A stretch of DNA of 13,116 nt from UBA3792 sp946185305 (lineage in GTDB: Bacteria; Bacillota; Clostridia; Christensenellales; CAG-138). A program made the position numbers and the translations under genes. The notes under the pieces are model-generated. The model was given only the letters and a program-made list of their open reading frames with translations, made no database searches and was not told where the DNA came from. Where the stretch lies: assembly GCA_946185305.1 (NCBI GenBank), contig CAMHJE010000059.1, positions 1-13,116 on the forward strand, given 5' to 3'. Shown in pieces: positions 1 through 7,020 of the stretch (position 1 is its first letter; every line of letters begins with the position of its first letter).

Positions 1-444
1 TATCGAACGTGACGGTGTATTTCACCGGCTCAGGCGCGGGTGCGTCTTTCCATTGTGCCGTAACGGTGGTGTTCTCGTTGACAGTGATCTTTGCGCCGAC
101 AGTGCCCTTATCCCACTTGTCGAACGCCTTGCCCTCCGGCGCGTCGAACGCGCACGCAGGGAGCGTATACTCGGCGCCTGCATCGACTTCGACAGCCGCC
201 ATTTCGCCGTTGCCGCCGTTCTTATCGAACGTGACGGTGTATTTCACCGGCTCAGGCGCGGGTGCGTCTTTCCATTGCGCCGTAACGGTGGTGTTCTCGT
301 TGACAGTGATCTTCGCACCGACAGCGCCCTTATCCCACTTGTCAAACGCCTTGCCCTCCGGCGCGTCGAACGCGCACGCGGGGAGCGTATACTCGGCGCC
401 TGCATCGACCTCGACGGAAGCCATCTCGCCGTTGCCGCCGTTCT
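1..444 (-). repeat. Two full 222-bp tandem direct repeats inside the surface-protein gene
   Basis: The blocks 1-222 and 223-444 are direct copies with an exact 222-bp (74-codon) period; a third copy begins at 445 for about 23 bases before diverging into the signal-peptide linker. About 11 substitutions separate the two blocks (roughly 95% identity), mostly silent, with a small cluster near 196-207 versus 418-429. The frame is kept, so unit number can change without breaking the gene. Confidence 0.95.
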
Positions 445-571
445 TATCGAACGTGACGGTGTATTTCGTGCCCGCCGGGTCCATGCCACTTTCGCCGTCC
501 GCCAACGCCGCCATCGGGAACACCGCGACGAGCATCAACGTGACCAAAAGCCATGCTGTAATTCGTTTCAT
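1..571 (-). CDS. Secreted Listeria-Bacteroides-repeat (InlB B-repeat type) protein, N-terminal part
   Basis: Partial gene, open at the left window edge; 190 codons are visible with no stop. ATG at 569-571 follows a strong ribosome binding site (AAGGAGG). The start encodes a classic signal peptide: basic n-region (MKR), hydrophobic core, and an ALA-DG cleavage site after about residue 24. After a short linker the protein is built of 74-residue units: unit 1 about residues 36-109, unit 2 about 110-183, unit 3 beginning at 184. Each unit opens with YTVTFDKNGGNGE, has a central GKAFDKWDKG and ends with TVTAQWKDAPAPEPVK. This matches the Listeria-Bacteroides repeat family (beta-grasp-like repeats of surface proteins and adhesins). 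Function is inferred only as cell-surface or extracellular; the anchor and any other domains lie outside the window. The plus-strand open frame over the same DNA is a shadow. Confidence 0.88.
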   Translation of the reverse strand, partial: MKRITAWLLVTLMLVAVFPMAALADGESGMDPAGTKYTVTFDKNGGNGEMASVEVDAGAEYTLPACAFDAPEGKAFDKWDKGAVGAKITVNENTTVTAQWKDAPAPEPVKYTVTFDKNGGNGEMAAVEVDAGAEYTLPACAFDAPEGKAFDKWDKGTVGAKITVNENTTVTAQWKDAPAPEPVKYTVTFD

Positions 572-641
572 TTTCTGTGAAACCTCCTTCTGTAAAATGG
601 TTGTATCGGGGGTCTCCCTCCCCCTCGGATCATCTGCGTAC

Positions 642-650
642 AGTATACCA
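642..650 (-). promoter_or_regulatory. Extended -10 promoter for the repeat-protein gene
   Basis: Read on the minus strand this is TGGTATACT, an extended -10 (TGn plus TATACT at 642-647), about 70 bases upstream of the ATG at 571. There is no good -35 at 16-18 bases; TTGCAA at 668-673 sits 20 bases away. A GTTGCAAC palindrome (667-674) and an ACAA-AG-TTGT inverted repeat (673-682) lie over the -35 position and could bind a regulator (inference). Confidence 0.55.
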
Positions 651-894
651 CAGAGCCCCCGGAAAAGTTGCAACAAAGTTGTAATATTTCGATGAACGCA
701 TCAAAATATACAATCCGAAAACCGGCCGAAAACGGAAAAACCGGGCTTTTTGCCGCGATTGCTCCGTGTCGCCGGAAACGTCTTTTCGGAAAGCAGCCTT
801 TTCCGCCGCCGTAAAACGGCAAGCGCAGACCTGCGCCGATCCGAAGGCGCGTTCCCCGCCCGCCCTTGCTGCTTCTGTTTTATGGCGGCAATTT

Positions 895-911
895 GTTAAT
901 TTTCTGTTAAC
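895..911. repeat. Inverted repeat at the predicted start of the 919-947 promoter transcript
   Basis: GTTAAT and GTTAAC separated by five bases form an imperfect inverted repeat that overlaps the predicted transcription start of the minus-strand promoter. The position suits an operator or a small 5' hairpin. No regulator can be named. Confidence 0.35.
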
Positions 912-918
912 AGATTGT

Positions 919-947
919 ATTATACGCCATGTTATACATTTCGTCAA
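919..947 (-). promoter_or_regulatory. Strong sigma-A type promoter reading leftward into a gene-free stretch
   Basis: On the minus strand: TTGACG (942-947), exactly 17 bases, TATAAT (919-924), predicting a start near 912. This is one of the best promoters in the window. The next recognised gene leftward starts at 571, about 340 bases away, and has its own promoter-like -10 at 642-650. The transcript is therefore a long leader for the repeat protein or a separate small RNA. Confidence 0.7.
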
Positions 948-1009
948 GGCGAAACGCCGCATATTTCGCCTTGTTTGTTCCATATTCGACGCGTTTTCCG
1001 TCGCAGGTG

Positions 1010-1040
1010 CAAAAAGAGCCGCCCTGAAAAGGCGACTCTT
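1010..1040 (-). terminator. Rho-independent terminator of the DUF11 gene
   Basis: Read leftward: AGAGTCGCC (1031-1039), a 7-base loop, then GGCGGCTCT (1015-1023) followed by T residues at 1011-1015. The stem has 9 pairs including one G-T wobble. It lies about 45 bases past the stop at 1084. Confidence 0.85.
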
Positions 1041-1083
1041 ACGGGGCGCAGGCAAACGCCATGCGCCGTCTTTTGGGGGGAAA

Positions 1084-1950
1084 TCAGATCGTGCCGGTGA
1101 CGGTCACGGTTGTGACGCCGGGCACGATCGCCACCGCGCCGGTCGTTTCATCCTGCGTGAACGCGGCAGCGGGGACGGAAATCGTCGTAGCCGCGCCGGG
1201 GGCAGGCAGCGTTAAGGTATTGCCGGTGAACGTATAGTCCGTTTCGGGGACGGTCACGCCGTTGACCGCAACGACGACGTCGGCAAGCGGCGTCTGGAAC
1301 GTATCGGTCAGAACGAGGTCGGTCGCTTCGAGGTTGCCGGTGTTCGTGATCGTGAACGTATTGACGAGCGCGGCGCCGTCGCTGATCGGGTTCGGGGACA
1401 TGGATTTATCGACGGTCACAGCGGCGTAGGCGTCGGCGGGCAGCGTATACGGCGCTTCGATGGACGCCACCGCCGCGGCGGGTGTGAAGGAGGCCGTGTT
1501 CGTGATCGCCGCGCCGTCGGTCATCGGGGCGTATTCGTTCGGCGTGGCGCGATACAGGATCGTGGCGGTCGCGGTCGGAGCGATCTGCCCGATCGGGAAC
1601 GCGACGCTGTCGGCCTCCACGGTCGGCGTGATCTCGCGGACATACACACCGTCAATATACAGCTTGGCAGGGCCGGTGTAGGTCAGCGGCGTCACGGAAA
1701 CACCCTGCGTCGTCGTAAAGGTGCCGAGGTCGTCGGTGATCGTCACGTCGGGCAGCGCGATATCGGAGCCGTTTGTAACCGTGATGATATAGGTGATATC
1801 CTCTCCGCTGCGATAAGCGGCTTCGAGCGAGCTTTTCGCCACGGTCAGCGGATCGTTGAGCACGGTGCTGGCGAGGTTGGAAGCCACCGTTTCGGTCACG
1901 TCGCCGTAGGTATAACGCAAAGAGGCGCGGTTGGTAATGGTCGTAGCCAT
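1084..1950 (-). CDS. DUF11-repeat protein without signal peptide
   Basis: 288 residues; ATG at 1950 with AAGGAG about eight bases upstream. Two DUF11-like beta-sandwich repeats are visible: TYIITVTNGSDIALPDVTI (about residues 53-71, leading to TDDLG) and NTFTITNTGNLEATDLVLTD (about 197-216). DUF11 domains occur in large bacterial and archaeal surface proteins; the molecular role is unknown. The N-terminus (MATTITNRASLRYTYGD) has no hydrophobic core, and no LPXTG or C-terminal membrane anchor is present. Composition is extreme: no Cys, Trp or His, three Lys, and very high Thr, Ala and Val. This suits an extracellular or assembled structural protein, but the export route is not apparent. It is monocistronic, with its own terminator, and divergent from galE. 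Family confidence is high; function is unknown. Confidence 0.85.
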   Translation of the reverse strand: MATTITNRASLRYTYGDVTETVASNLASTVLNDPLTVAKSSLEAAYRSGEDITYIITVTNGSDIALPDVTITDDLGTFTTTQGVSVTPLTYTGPAKLYIDGVYVREITPTVEADSVAFPIGQIAPTATATILYRATPNEYAPMTDGAAITNTASFTPAAAVASIEAPYTLPADAYAAVTVDKSMSPNPISDGAALVNTFTITNTGNLEATDLVLTDTFQTPLADVVVAVNGVTVPETDYTFTGNTLTLPAPGAATTISVPAAAFTQDETTGAVAIVPGVTTVTVTGTI

Positions 1951-2062
1951 ACAAATTCTCCTTTCGGGTATTGCTGTTATACAGTATGAAAAAGCGGCGC
2001 AGTCGGTGTATGAAAACCGCTTAGACAGGTATAAATGGTCGTCGGAAATGCAAAATCGGGAC

Positions 2063-2091
2063 TTGTGCTTTTTCTTCGATTCTTATATAAT
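2063..2091 (+). promoter_or_regulatory. galE promoter
   Basis: TTGTGC (2063-2068), 17-base spacer, TATAAT (2086-2091). The start is predicted near 2098, leaving a 5' leader of about 45 bases that contains the AAGGAAGGA ribosome binding site. Confidence 0.75.
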
Positions 2092-2143
2092 AAAGACGTA
2101 TATGGGCGGTGCGTCCGCCTTTGGAAAGGAAGGAATCGGAATT

Positions 2144-3163
2144 ATGAATCGTACTGTTTTGGTCACCGGCGGCGCGGGCTATATCGGCTCGCACACCTGT
2201 GTATCGCTGCTCGAAGCGGGGTATGATGTGATCGTCGCGGACGATCTTCGCAACTCCAAGGAGGAATCGCTGCGCCGCGTGGAGCAGATCACCGGCAAGC
2301 ATGTCCCGCTGTATAAGATCGACGTATCCGACGCGATTGCGCTCGACCGGGTCTTCGGCCAGCACCATTTCGATGCGGTCATTCACTTTGCGGGGCTCAA
2401 GGCCGTTGGCGAGAGCGTGGCGGAACCGCTGCTGTATTATCGCAACAATCTGAATGCGACGATCTCGCTGCTCGAATGTATGCTGCGGCACCACGTCAAC
2501 GTGCTTGTGTTCAGCTCGAGCGCGACGGTCTACCGCGATATCACCTGCCCGATCAGCGAGGAGCAGGACAAGGGCTGTACGAACCCTTACGGCTGGACGA
2601 AGCTGATGAGCGAGCAGATCATTTCCGACACGGCCAAGACGAATCCGGAGCTGAGCTGCATCCTGCTGCGCTACTTCAACCCCATCGGCGCACACGATTC
2701 CGGTCTTATCGGCGAGGACCCGAACGGTATTCCGAACAATCTTCTGCCGTATATCGCCAAGGTTGCGGGCGGCAAGCTCGAAAAGGTCCACGTCTTCGGC
2801 AACGATTACGACACCAAGGACGGCACCGGCGTGCGCGACTATATCCATGTCGTCGATCTTGCCAAGGGGCATCTGGCCGCGCTCGATTACGCGTTTGGGC
2901 ACAAGGGCACCGAAGCGTTTAACCTCGGCACGGGCAAAGGCTACAGCGTGCTCGAGGTCATCGACGCCTACCGCAAGGCAAGCGGTGCCGAAATCCCCTA
3001 CGTGATCGACCCGCGCCGCCCCGGCGACGTGGCGCAGAACTATGCAAACCCCACGCGCGCGAACACGCTTCTGCATTGGAAGGCCGAGCGTGACATTGCC
3101 AACATGTGCGCGACCTCCTATCATTGGCAGCAGCTGAACCCGAACGGGTACGAAGAGAAATAA
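2144..3163 (+). CDS. galE: UDP-glucose 4-epimerase
   Basis: 339 residues, the usual length for GalE. It interconverts UDP-glucose and UDP-galactose with bound NAD (Leloir pathway and supply of UDP-Gal for surface glycans); cytosolic. Seen: NAD-binding GGAGYIGSH at residues 9-17, the SSSATVY motif at 124-130 with the catalytic Ser at 126, the YxxxK pair Tyr149/Lys153 in NPYGWTK, the substrate loop RYFNPIGAH (176-184), and the C-terminal NPNGY. The start at 2144 is chosen because it gives MNRTVLVTGG directly after AAGGAAGGA; the open frame extends upstream to 1931 but that part is non-coding and holds the promoter. Small departures from the common pattern: Arg131 where Gly is usual after SATVY, and YANP where YADP is usual near residue 300. 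Neither is catalytic. Confidence 0.96.
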   Translation: MNRTVLVTGGAGYIGSHTCVSLLEAGYDVIVADDLRNSKEESLRRVEQITGKHVPLYKIDVSDAIALDRVFGQHHFDAVIHFAGLKAVGESVAEPLLYYRNNLNATISLLECMLRHHVNVLVFSSSATVYRDITCPISEEQDKGCTNPYGWTKLMSEQIISDTAKTNPELSCILLRYFNPIGAHDSGLIGEDPNGIPNNLLPYIAKVAGGKLEKVHVFGNDYDTKDGTGVRDYIHVVDLAKGHLAALDYAFGHKGTEAFNLGTGKGYSVLEVIDAYRKASGAEIPYVIDPRRPGDVAQNYANPTRANTLLHWKAERDIANMCATSYHWQQLNPNGYEEK

Positions 3164-3179
3164 CTGCATATTTTTCCCG

Positions 3180-3206
3180 GGGCGGCGGGCCAGCAGTCCG
3201 CCGCCC
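3180..3206 (+). terminator. GC-rich hairpin between galE and the ABC exporter (possible weak terminator)
   Basis: GGGCGGCGG (3180-3188), 9-base loop, CCGCCGCCC (3198-3206): nine perfect G-C pairs. The following bases (ATTCTATATT) are only moderately T-rich, so it may attenuate readthrough from galE into the exporter gene or stabilise the galE 3' end. Confidence 0.5.
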
Positions 3207-3245
3207 ATTCTATATTCCCATTTCCCTATCAGCGAGGTAAAACCC

Positions 3246-5171
3246 ATGGCCATGCGACAAATCAACAACGTCAACGACCGCTACCGTGTCCAAAAGCCGA
3301 ACAGCATCAAGGAGCTCCCGAAATACCTCGTCACGCTTGTGACGACGTTCTGCTCCCGCCTGTTCTACATCTTCAAGCTGGTGTGGGACACGAAGAAATC
3401 GCTGCTGTTTCTGACCGTGTTCATGTCGGTCTTTAACGGCGTCATGCCGGTGATCGGCTCGATCATCGGCGCGCAGATCATGAACCGGCTCGCCGAAGCC
3501 TACGCCGCGTCGCAGAACGGCACGGTCTTTGCGTTCTCGGTGATCGCGGTGCTGCTCGCGCTGCAATTCTTCTACACGTTCACGAACAGTTCGATTTCGC
3601 GCGTGTATAACCTGATCCTTTCGATCTCCGGCGAGCAGCTCAGCAATCACGTCAAAATGATGATCATGCGCAAGGCCAAGGAGGTCGATATGGTGAGCTT
3701 TGACTCGCCGGACTTCTATGCGCGCATGGAGAACGCAAACCGCGAGGCCGGTATGCGGCCGCTGCAGATCATGAGCTCGACGTTCTCGATCCTGTCCATG
3801 CTGATCAGCATTGTCAGCTACGTGGTCGTGCTGTTCTCGGTCAGCTGGTGGGCGCCCATCGTGATCGTGATCGTCTCGATCCCGACGACCGTGATCAACT
3901 TCGTCTACCGCAAGAAGAACGTGAACTACATGTTTTTCCGTTCCAAGAACCGCCGGCAGATGGACTATTACGCGAGCACCGTGATCGACAAGGATCTTGT
4001 CAAGGAGATCCGCATGTTCAATCTGGCGGACACCTTCACCGACAAATACCAAGCCGCCTTTACCGAATACTATGAGGGGCTTCGCAAGCTGCGCATCGGC
4101 GAGACGCTGTACGGCCTCGGCGCGGCGCTCTTAACCAGCGGGGTTTACTGTCTCCTCTACATCTTTCTGGCCCGCGGCGTATACCGCGGCGCGTTCCCGG
4201 TCGGTGATTTCTCGCTCTACACCGGCGCGATCACGGCGATCAGCAGCGGCGTTTCCGCGCTGATCAACAGCACGTCCTCGATCTATGAGGGGACGCTGTT
4301 CATCGAAAACCTGATCTCGTTCCTGGCCGAAAAGCCAAGCATCGTCCCCTCCCTGCCGGAGCCGCGCCATGTGGAACGGCATGTGGGGCACACGATTGAA
4401 TTCCGCAATGTCTACTTCCGCTATCCCGGCTCCGAAAAGGACGTGCTGAAGAACATCAACTGCACGATCCATGCGGGCGAAACGGTCGTGATCGTCGGCT
4501 ATAACGGCGCGGGTAAAACGACGCTTGTGAAGCTGCTGACGCGGCTTTACGACCCGACGGCGGGCACGATCTATCTTGACGGTCACGACATCAAGGAATA
4601 CGACGTGAACGAGCTGTACGACATGTTCGGCATGATCTTCCAGGACTACGGCAAGTATGCTGTCACGGTTGGGGAGAACATTCAGTTCGGCGACCTCGGC
4701 CGCGATGCGGGCGAGCCGGAAATCCGTGAAGCCGCAGGCCATTCGGGCGCGGACGCATTCATCGACAAGCTGCCCGACACCTACAATACACCCTTGATGC
4801 GCTACTTTGAAGAAAACGGCACCGAGCTGTCCATCGGACAATGGCAGAAGCTCGCGATCGCCCGCGCGTTCTACACGGATTCCGATATTCTGATTCTCGA
4901 CGAGCCGACGGCCTCGCTCGACCCGATGGCGGAGCAGGAGATATTCAACCAGTTCAACGAGCTGCGTGCGGACAAGACCTCGATCTTCATTTCGCACCGT
5001 CTGTCCTCTGCCACGATTGCGGACATGATCTTTGTCATGGTGGACGGGCAGATCGTCGAAAAGGGCAACCATCGTGAGCTGATGGCGCTCGGCGGCGATT
5101 ACTACACGTTCTTCACAACCCAGGCCGCGCGCTATCTCGACAGCGACGGCGACGGAAAACGGGATGCGTGA
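3246..5171 (+). CDS. ABC exporter, fused membrane and ATPase domains
   Basis: 641 residues, a half-transporter expected to act as a dimer in the cytoplasmic membrane. The membrane domain spans about residues 40-345, with hydrophobic segments near 52-76, 93-112, 178-218 and 288-340. The ATPase domain spans about 383-625: Walker A GYNGAGKTT (418-426), Q-loop Gln466, signature LSIGQWQK (528-535), Walker B ILILDEP (548-554) and H-loop His584. LSIGQWQ in place of LSGGQ recalls the NisT/lantibiotic-export group of ABC ATPases, but there is no C39 peptidase domain and no peptide or lanthipeptide gene nearby, so the substrate is unknown. ATG 3246 is preferred over 3252 because of spacing from GCGAGG. 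It lies 82 bases after galE on the same strand, separated by a GC hairpin. Odd: the C-terminus ends DSDGDGKRDA, a short acidic EF-hand/dockerin-like string. Confidence 0.93.
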   Translation: MAMRQINNVNDRYRVQKPNSIKELPKYLVTLVTTFCSRLFYIFKLVWDTKKSLLFLTVFMSVFNGVMPVIGSIIGAQIMNRLAEAYAASQNGTVFAFSVIAVLLALQFFYTFTNSSISRVYNLILSISGEQLSNHVKMMIMRKAKEVDMVSFDSPDFYARMENANREAGMRPLQIMSSTFSILSMLISIVSYVVVLFSVSWWAPIVIVIVSIPTTVINFVYRKKNVNYMFFRSKNRRQMDYYASTVIDKDLVKEIRMFNLADTFTDKYQAAFTEYYEGLRKLRIGETLYGLGAALLTSGVYCLLYIFLARGVYRGAFPVGDFSLYTGAITAISSGVSALINSTSSIYEGTLFIENLISFLAEKPSIVPSLPEPRHVERHVGHTIEFRNVYFRYPGSEKDVLKNINCTIHAGETVVIVGYNGAGKTTLVKLLTRLYDPTAGTIYLDGHDIKEYDVNELYDMFGMIFQDYGKYAVTVGENIQFGDLGRDAGEPEIREAAGHSGADAFIDKLPDTYNTPLMRYFEENGTELSIGQWQKLAIARAFYTDSDILILDEPTASLDPMAEQEIFNQFNELRADKTSIFISHRLSSATIADMIFVMVDGQIVEKGNHRELMALGGDYYTFFTTQAARYLDSDGDGKRDA

Positions 5172-5191
5172 CGTTTAAGGGATCCTAATGT

Positions 5192-5236
5192 ACCTTTTCT
5201 TTCGGAAAAGAAAAGGTCCCCAAAAGAAAGCGGGGA
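5192..5236. repeat. Double hairpin after the ABC exporter gene (REP-like)
   Basis: First hairpin: ACCTTTTCTTT (5192-5202), loop CGGA, AAAGAAAAGGT (5207-5217), 11 perfect pairs. Immediately adjacent: TCCCC (5217-5221), 10-base loop, GGGGA (5232-5236). The purine/pyrimidine mirror-like composition looks like an interspersed palindromic element rather than a simple terminator. Only one copy is in this window. Confidence 0.5.
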
Positions 5237-5256
5237 TTCTCTCCGTATGTATCAGT

Positions 5257-5288
5257 AGCGGGGTCGTCGGATCGGCGATCCCGCTTTT
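5257..5288 (+). terminator. Terminator after the ABC exporter gene
   Basis: AGCGGGGTCG (5257-5266), 9-base loop, CGATCCCGCT (5276-5285) with one G-T wobble, followed by TTTT. This is the most terminator-like plus-strand hairpin downstream of the stop at 5171. Confidence 0.75.
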
Positions 5289-5344
5289 ATGTTGCAAGGA
5301 GAAACGCTTCACATGCCCCATGCACATTTCATTTTTAACCACAC

Positions 5345-5373
5345 AAAAAAGCCTCCCGCATCGGGAGGCTTTT
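5345..5373 (-). terminator. Terminator of rpsB-tsf (bidirectional)
   Basis: GCCTCCCG (5351-5358) and CGGGAGGC (5362-5369) form an 8-pair stem with a small loop. Leftward it is followed by six T residues (A run 5345-5350); rightward by TTTT, so it can also stop plus-strand transcripts. It sits just past the tsf stop at 5389. Confidence 0.92.
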
Positions 5374-5388
5374 GCTGTATCGCTATGC

Positions 5389-6273
5389 TTATTTGGTCAT
5401 CTTCGCGATTTCATCGGCGAAGTTTTCCTGACGCTTTTCGATGCCCTCGCCCTTCTCGAAGCGGACGAATGCGGTGACCTTGGAAGCGCCCTTGGACTTG
5501 AGCATGTCCTTGATGGTGATGTCGGGGTTCTTAACGAACTGCTGCTCCATCAGGCAGACTTCCTTGTAGTACTTCTGCATACGGCCTTCGACCATCTTCT
5601 CGACGATGGCATCGGGCTTCGGCTTCGCGGACTGCGCGTTCTCTTCCTTGGCGGTCGCGAGCTGGACGGCGCGCTCATGGTCGATGAACTCCTGCGGCAG
5701 GGAAGCAACGTCTACGCACACGGGGCTGGCGGCTGCGATCTGCAGCGCAACGTCGTGCATCGCTTCGGGATCGGACGCGGACTCGAACTGAACGAGCACG
5801 CCGCGGCTGCCGCCGAGGTGAATGTAGGTGTCAACCGCGCCTTCCATACGGGCAAAGCGGCGGATCGTGATCTTTTCGCCGATCTCGGCCACCGCTGCGG
5901 TCTGCAGCGCCTGCACGGTCTGACCGTCGATCTCGGACGCCATCAGCGCATCGAGGTCCGCAGGGTTGGTCTCGACGACCTGCTTTGCGATCATCTTGAC
6001 GAAGGACTTGAACTTATCGGTCTTGGCAACGAAGTCGGTCTCGCAGTTGACCTCGACGAGCGCCGCGCAGTTGTCGGTATGATACTCGTCCACAAGGCCC
6101 TCAGCCGCGATGCGGCCTTCCTTCTTGGCAGCCTTGGCAAGGCCCTTCTCACGCAGGTAGTCGATTGCCTTTTCAACGTCGCCGTTCGTTTCGACGAGCG
6201 CCTTCTTGCAGTCCATCATGCCGGCGCCGGTGCGCTCTCTCAAGCCCTGTACATCTTTAGCGGTGAAATTCAT
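5389..6273 (-). CDS. tsf: Translation elongation factor Ts
   Basis: 294 residues. EF-Ts is the cytosolic nucleotide exchange factor that releases GDP from EF-Tu. Seen: the N-terminal UBA-like segment RTGAGMMDCKKAL (residues 14-26), the CETDFVAK motif with Thr79-Asp80-Phe81 that contacts EF-Tu, and the family C-terminal region ending VTAFVRFEKGEGIEK plus a short tail. ATG at 6273 has GGAGGAG upstream. It starts 15 bases after the rpsB stop, as in the usual rpsB-tsf operon. A strong terminator follows directly, so pyrH and frr, which follow in many Firmicutes, are not in this operon. Confidence 0.98.
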   Translation of the reverse strand: MNFTAKDVQGLRERTGAGMMDCKKALVETNGDVEKAIDYLREKGLAKAAKKEGRIAAEGLVDEYHTDNCAALVEVNCETDFVAKTDKFKSFVKMIAKQVVETNPADLDALMASEIDGQTVQALQTAAVAEIGEKITIRRFARMEGAVDTYIHLGGSRGVLVQFESASDPEAMHDVALQIAAASPVCVDVASLPQEFIDHERAVQLATAKEENAQSAKPKPDAIVEKMVEGRMQKYYKEVCLMEQQFVKNPDITIKDMLKSKGASKVTAFVRFEKGEGIEKRQENFADEIAKMTK

Positions 6274-6288
6274 GGTAGCTCCTCCTGC

Positions 6289-7020
6289 TTATTCTTCGTC
6301 CTCGGCCTTTGCGTCGATCGCCGCATCGGTCATCTGCTCGCCCTGCTTGCCTTCGAGCACGGCGTCCGCCATCTTGGCCGCGATCAGCTTGACCGCACGG
6401 ATCGCGTCATCGTTGCCGGGGATCGGGTAATCGACCTCGTCCGGGTCGCAGTTGGTGTCGATGATCGCCACGATCGGGATCTTCAGCGCGCGCGCTTCGG
6501 CAACCGCAATGTGCTCCTTGCGCGGGTCAACGACGAACAGCGCCGCCGGCAGCTTCTTCATTTCCTTGATGCCGCCGAGGTTCTTCTCGAGCTTCTCCTG
6601 CTCCGCCTTCAGGCCGATAACTTCCTTCTTGGGCAGCAGATCGAATTCGCCGTCCTCCTCCATCGCTTCGATCTTCTTCAGACGGGCGATACGGGTCTGG
6701 ATGGTCTTGAAGTTGGTCAGCATACCGCCGAGCCAACGCTGGTTGACGTAGAACATTTCGCAGCGCTTGGCTTCCTGCTCGATGCTCTCCTGCGCCTGCT
6801 TCTTCGTGCCGACGAACAGAACGGACTTGCCCTCCGCGGCCAGGTCGCGCAGGAACATGTAGGCTTCGTCAATCTTCTTGACGGTCATCTGCAGGTCGAT
6901 GATGTAGATACCGTTGCGCTCGGTGAAGATGTACTGCTTCATCTTCGGGTTCCAACGGCGGGTCTGGTGACCGAAATGGACACCTGCTTCCAAGAGCTGT
7001 TTCATAGAGATCACGGACAT
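6289..7020 (-). CDS. rpsB: Small ribosomal subunit protein S2
   Basis: 243 residues. S2 binds late to the 30S subunit near the head-body junction, where it helps recruit S1 or substitutes. Family signatures: EAGVHFGHQTRRWNPKM near the N-terminus, NQRWLGGMLTNF in the middle, and IPIVAIIDTNCDPDEVDYPI with PGNDDAIRA in the C-terminal half; the protein ends in an acidic tail (KAEDEE). The start at 7020 (MSVISMKQLLEAG) follows GAGGAGG at good spacing. A longer frame from 7077 would add 19 residues (MYRRLKQEED...) that are not family-like and cover the ribosome binding site, so it is rejected. It is first gene of the rpsB-tsf operon, under a strong promoter at 7126-7154. Confidence 0.98.
   Translation of the reverse strand: MSVISMKQLLEAGVHFGHQTRRWNPKMKQYIFTERNGIYIIDLQMTVKKIDEAYMFLRDLAAEGKSVLFVGTKKQAQESIEQEAKRCEMFYVNQRWLGGMLTNFKTIQTRIARLKKIEAMEEDGEFDLLPKKEVIGLKAEQEKLEKNLGGIKEMKKLPAALFVVDPRKEHIAVAEARALKIPIVAIIDTNCDPDEVDYPIPGNDDAIRAVKLIAAKMADAVLEGKQGEQMTDAAIDAKAEDEE

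Larger units (their letters stand above)
572..1010. other. Gene-free stretch, possible long leader or small RNA
   Basis: No convincing coding region is seen on either strand. The open frames here have no ribosome binding site and cross promoter and terminator signals. The minus strand carries the two promoter signals listed separately. Between them are small GC hairpins: GCGCA-GGTC-TGCGC and GCCGT-TTT-ACGGC around 810-835, and a C/G-rich patch with repeated CCGTTTTCGG-like motifs around 710-745. There is no clear terminator between the promoters. Confidence 0.4.

Noticed and set aside
9..695. 228-codon plus-strand open frame with repeats
   Set aside because: The repeats reflect the tandem repeats of the minus-strand gene, which has a signal peptide, a ribosome binding site and family motifs. 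The plus frame has none.
630..1055. 141-codon and 84-codon minus-strand open frames in 568-1055
   Set aside because: They cross a terminator or promoter, start at poor codons without ribosome binding sites, and have Arg/Phe-rich low-quality translations.
1951..2000. Promoter for the DUF11 gene (CATACTGTATAAC on the minus strand)
   Set aside because: A -10-like TATAAC is present but no acceptable -35 at 16-18 bases, so it was not listed as a feature.
2021..3274. 417-codon minus-strand open frame opposite galE
   Set aside because: Antisense shadow of galE; no family features, and it covers the galE promoter.
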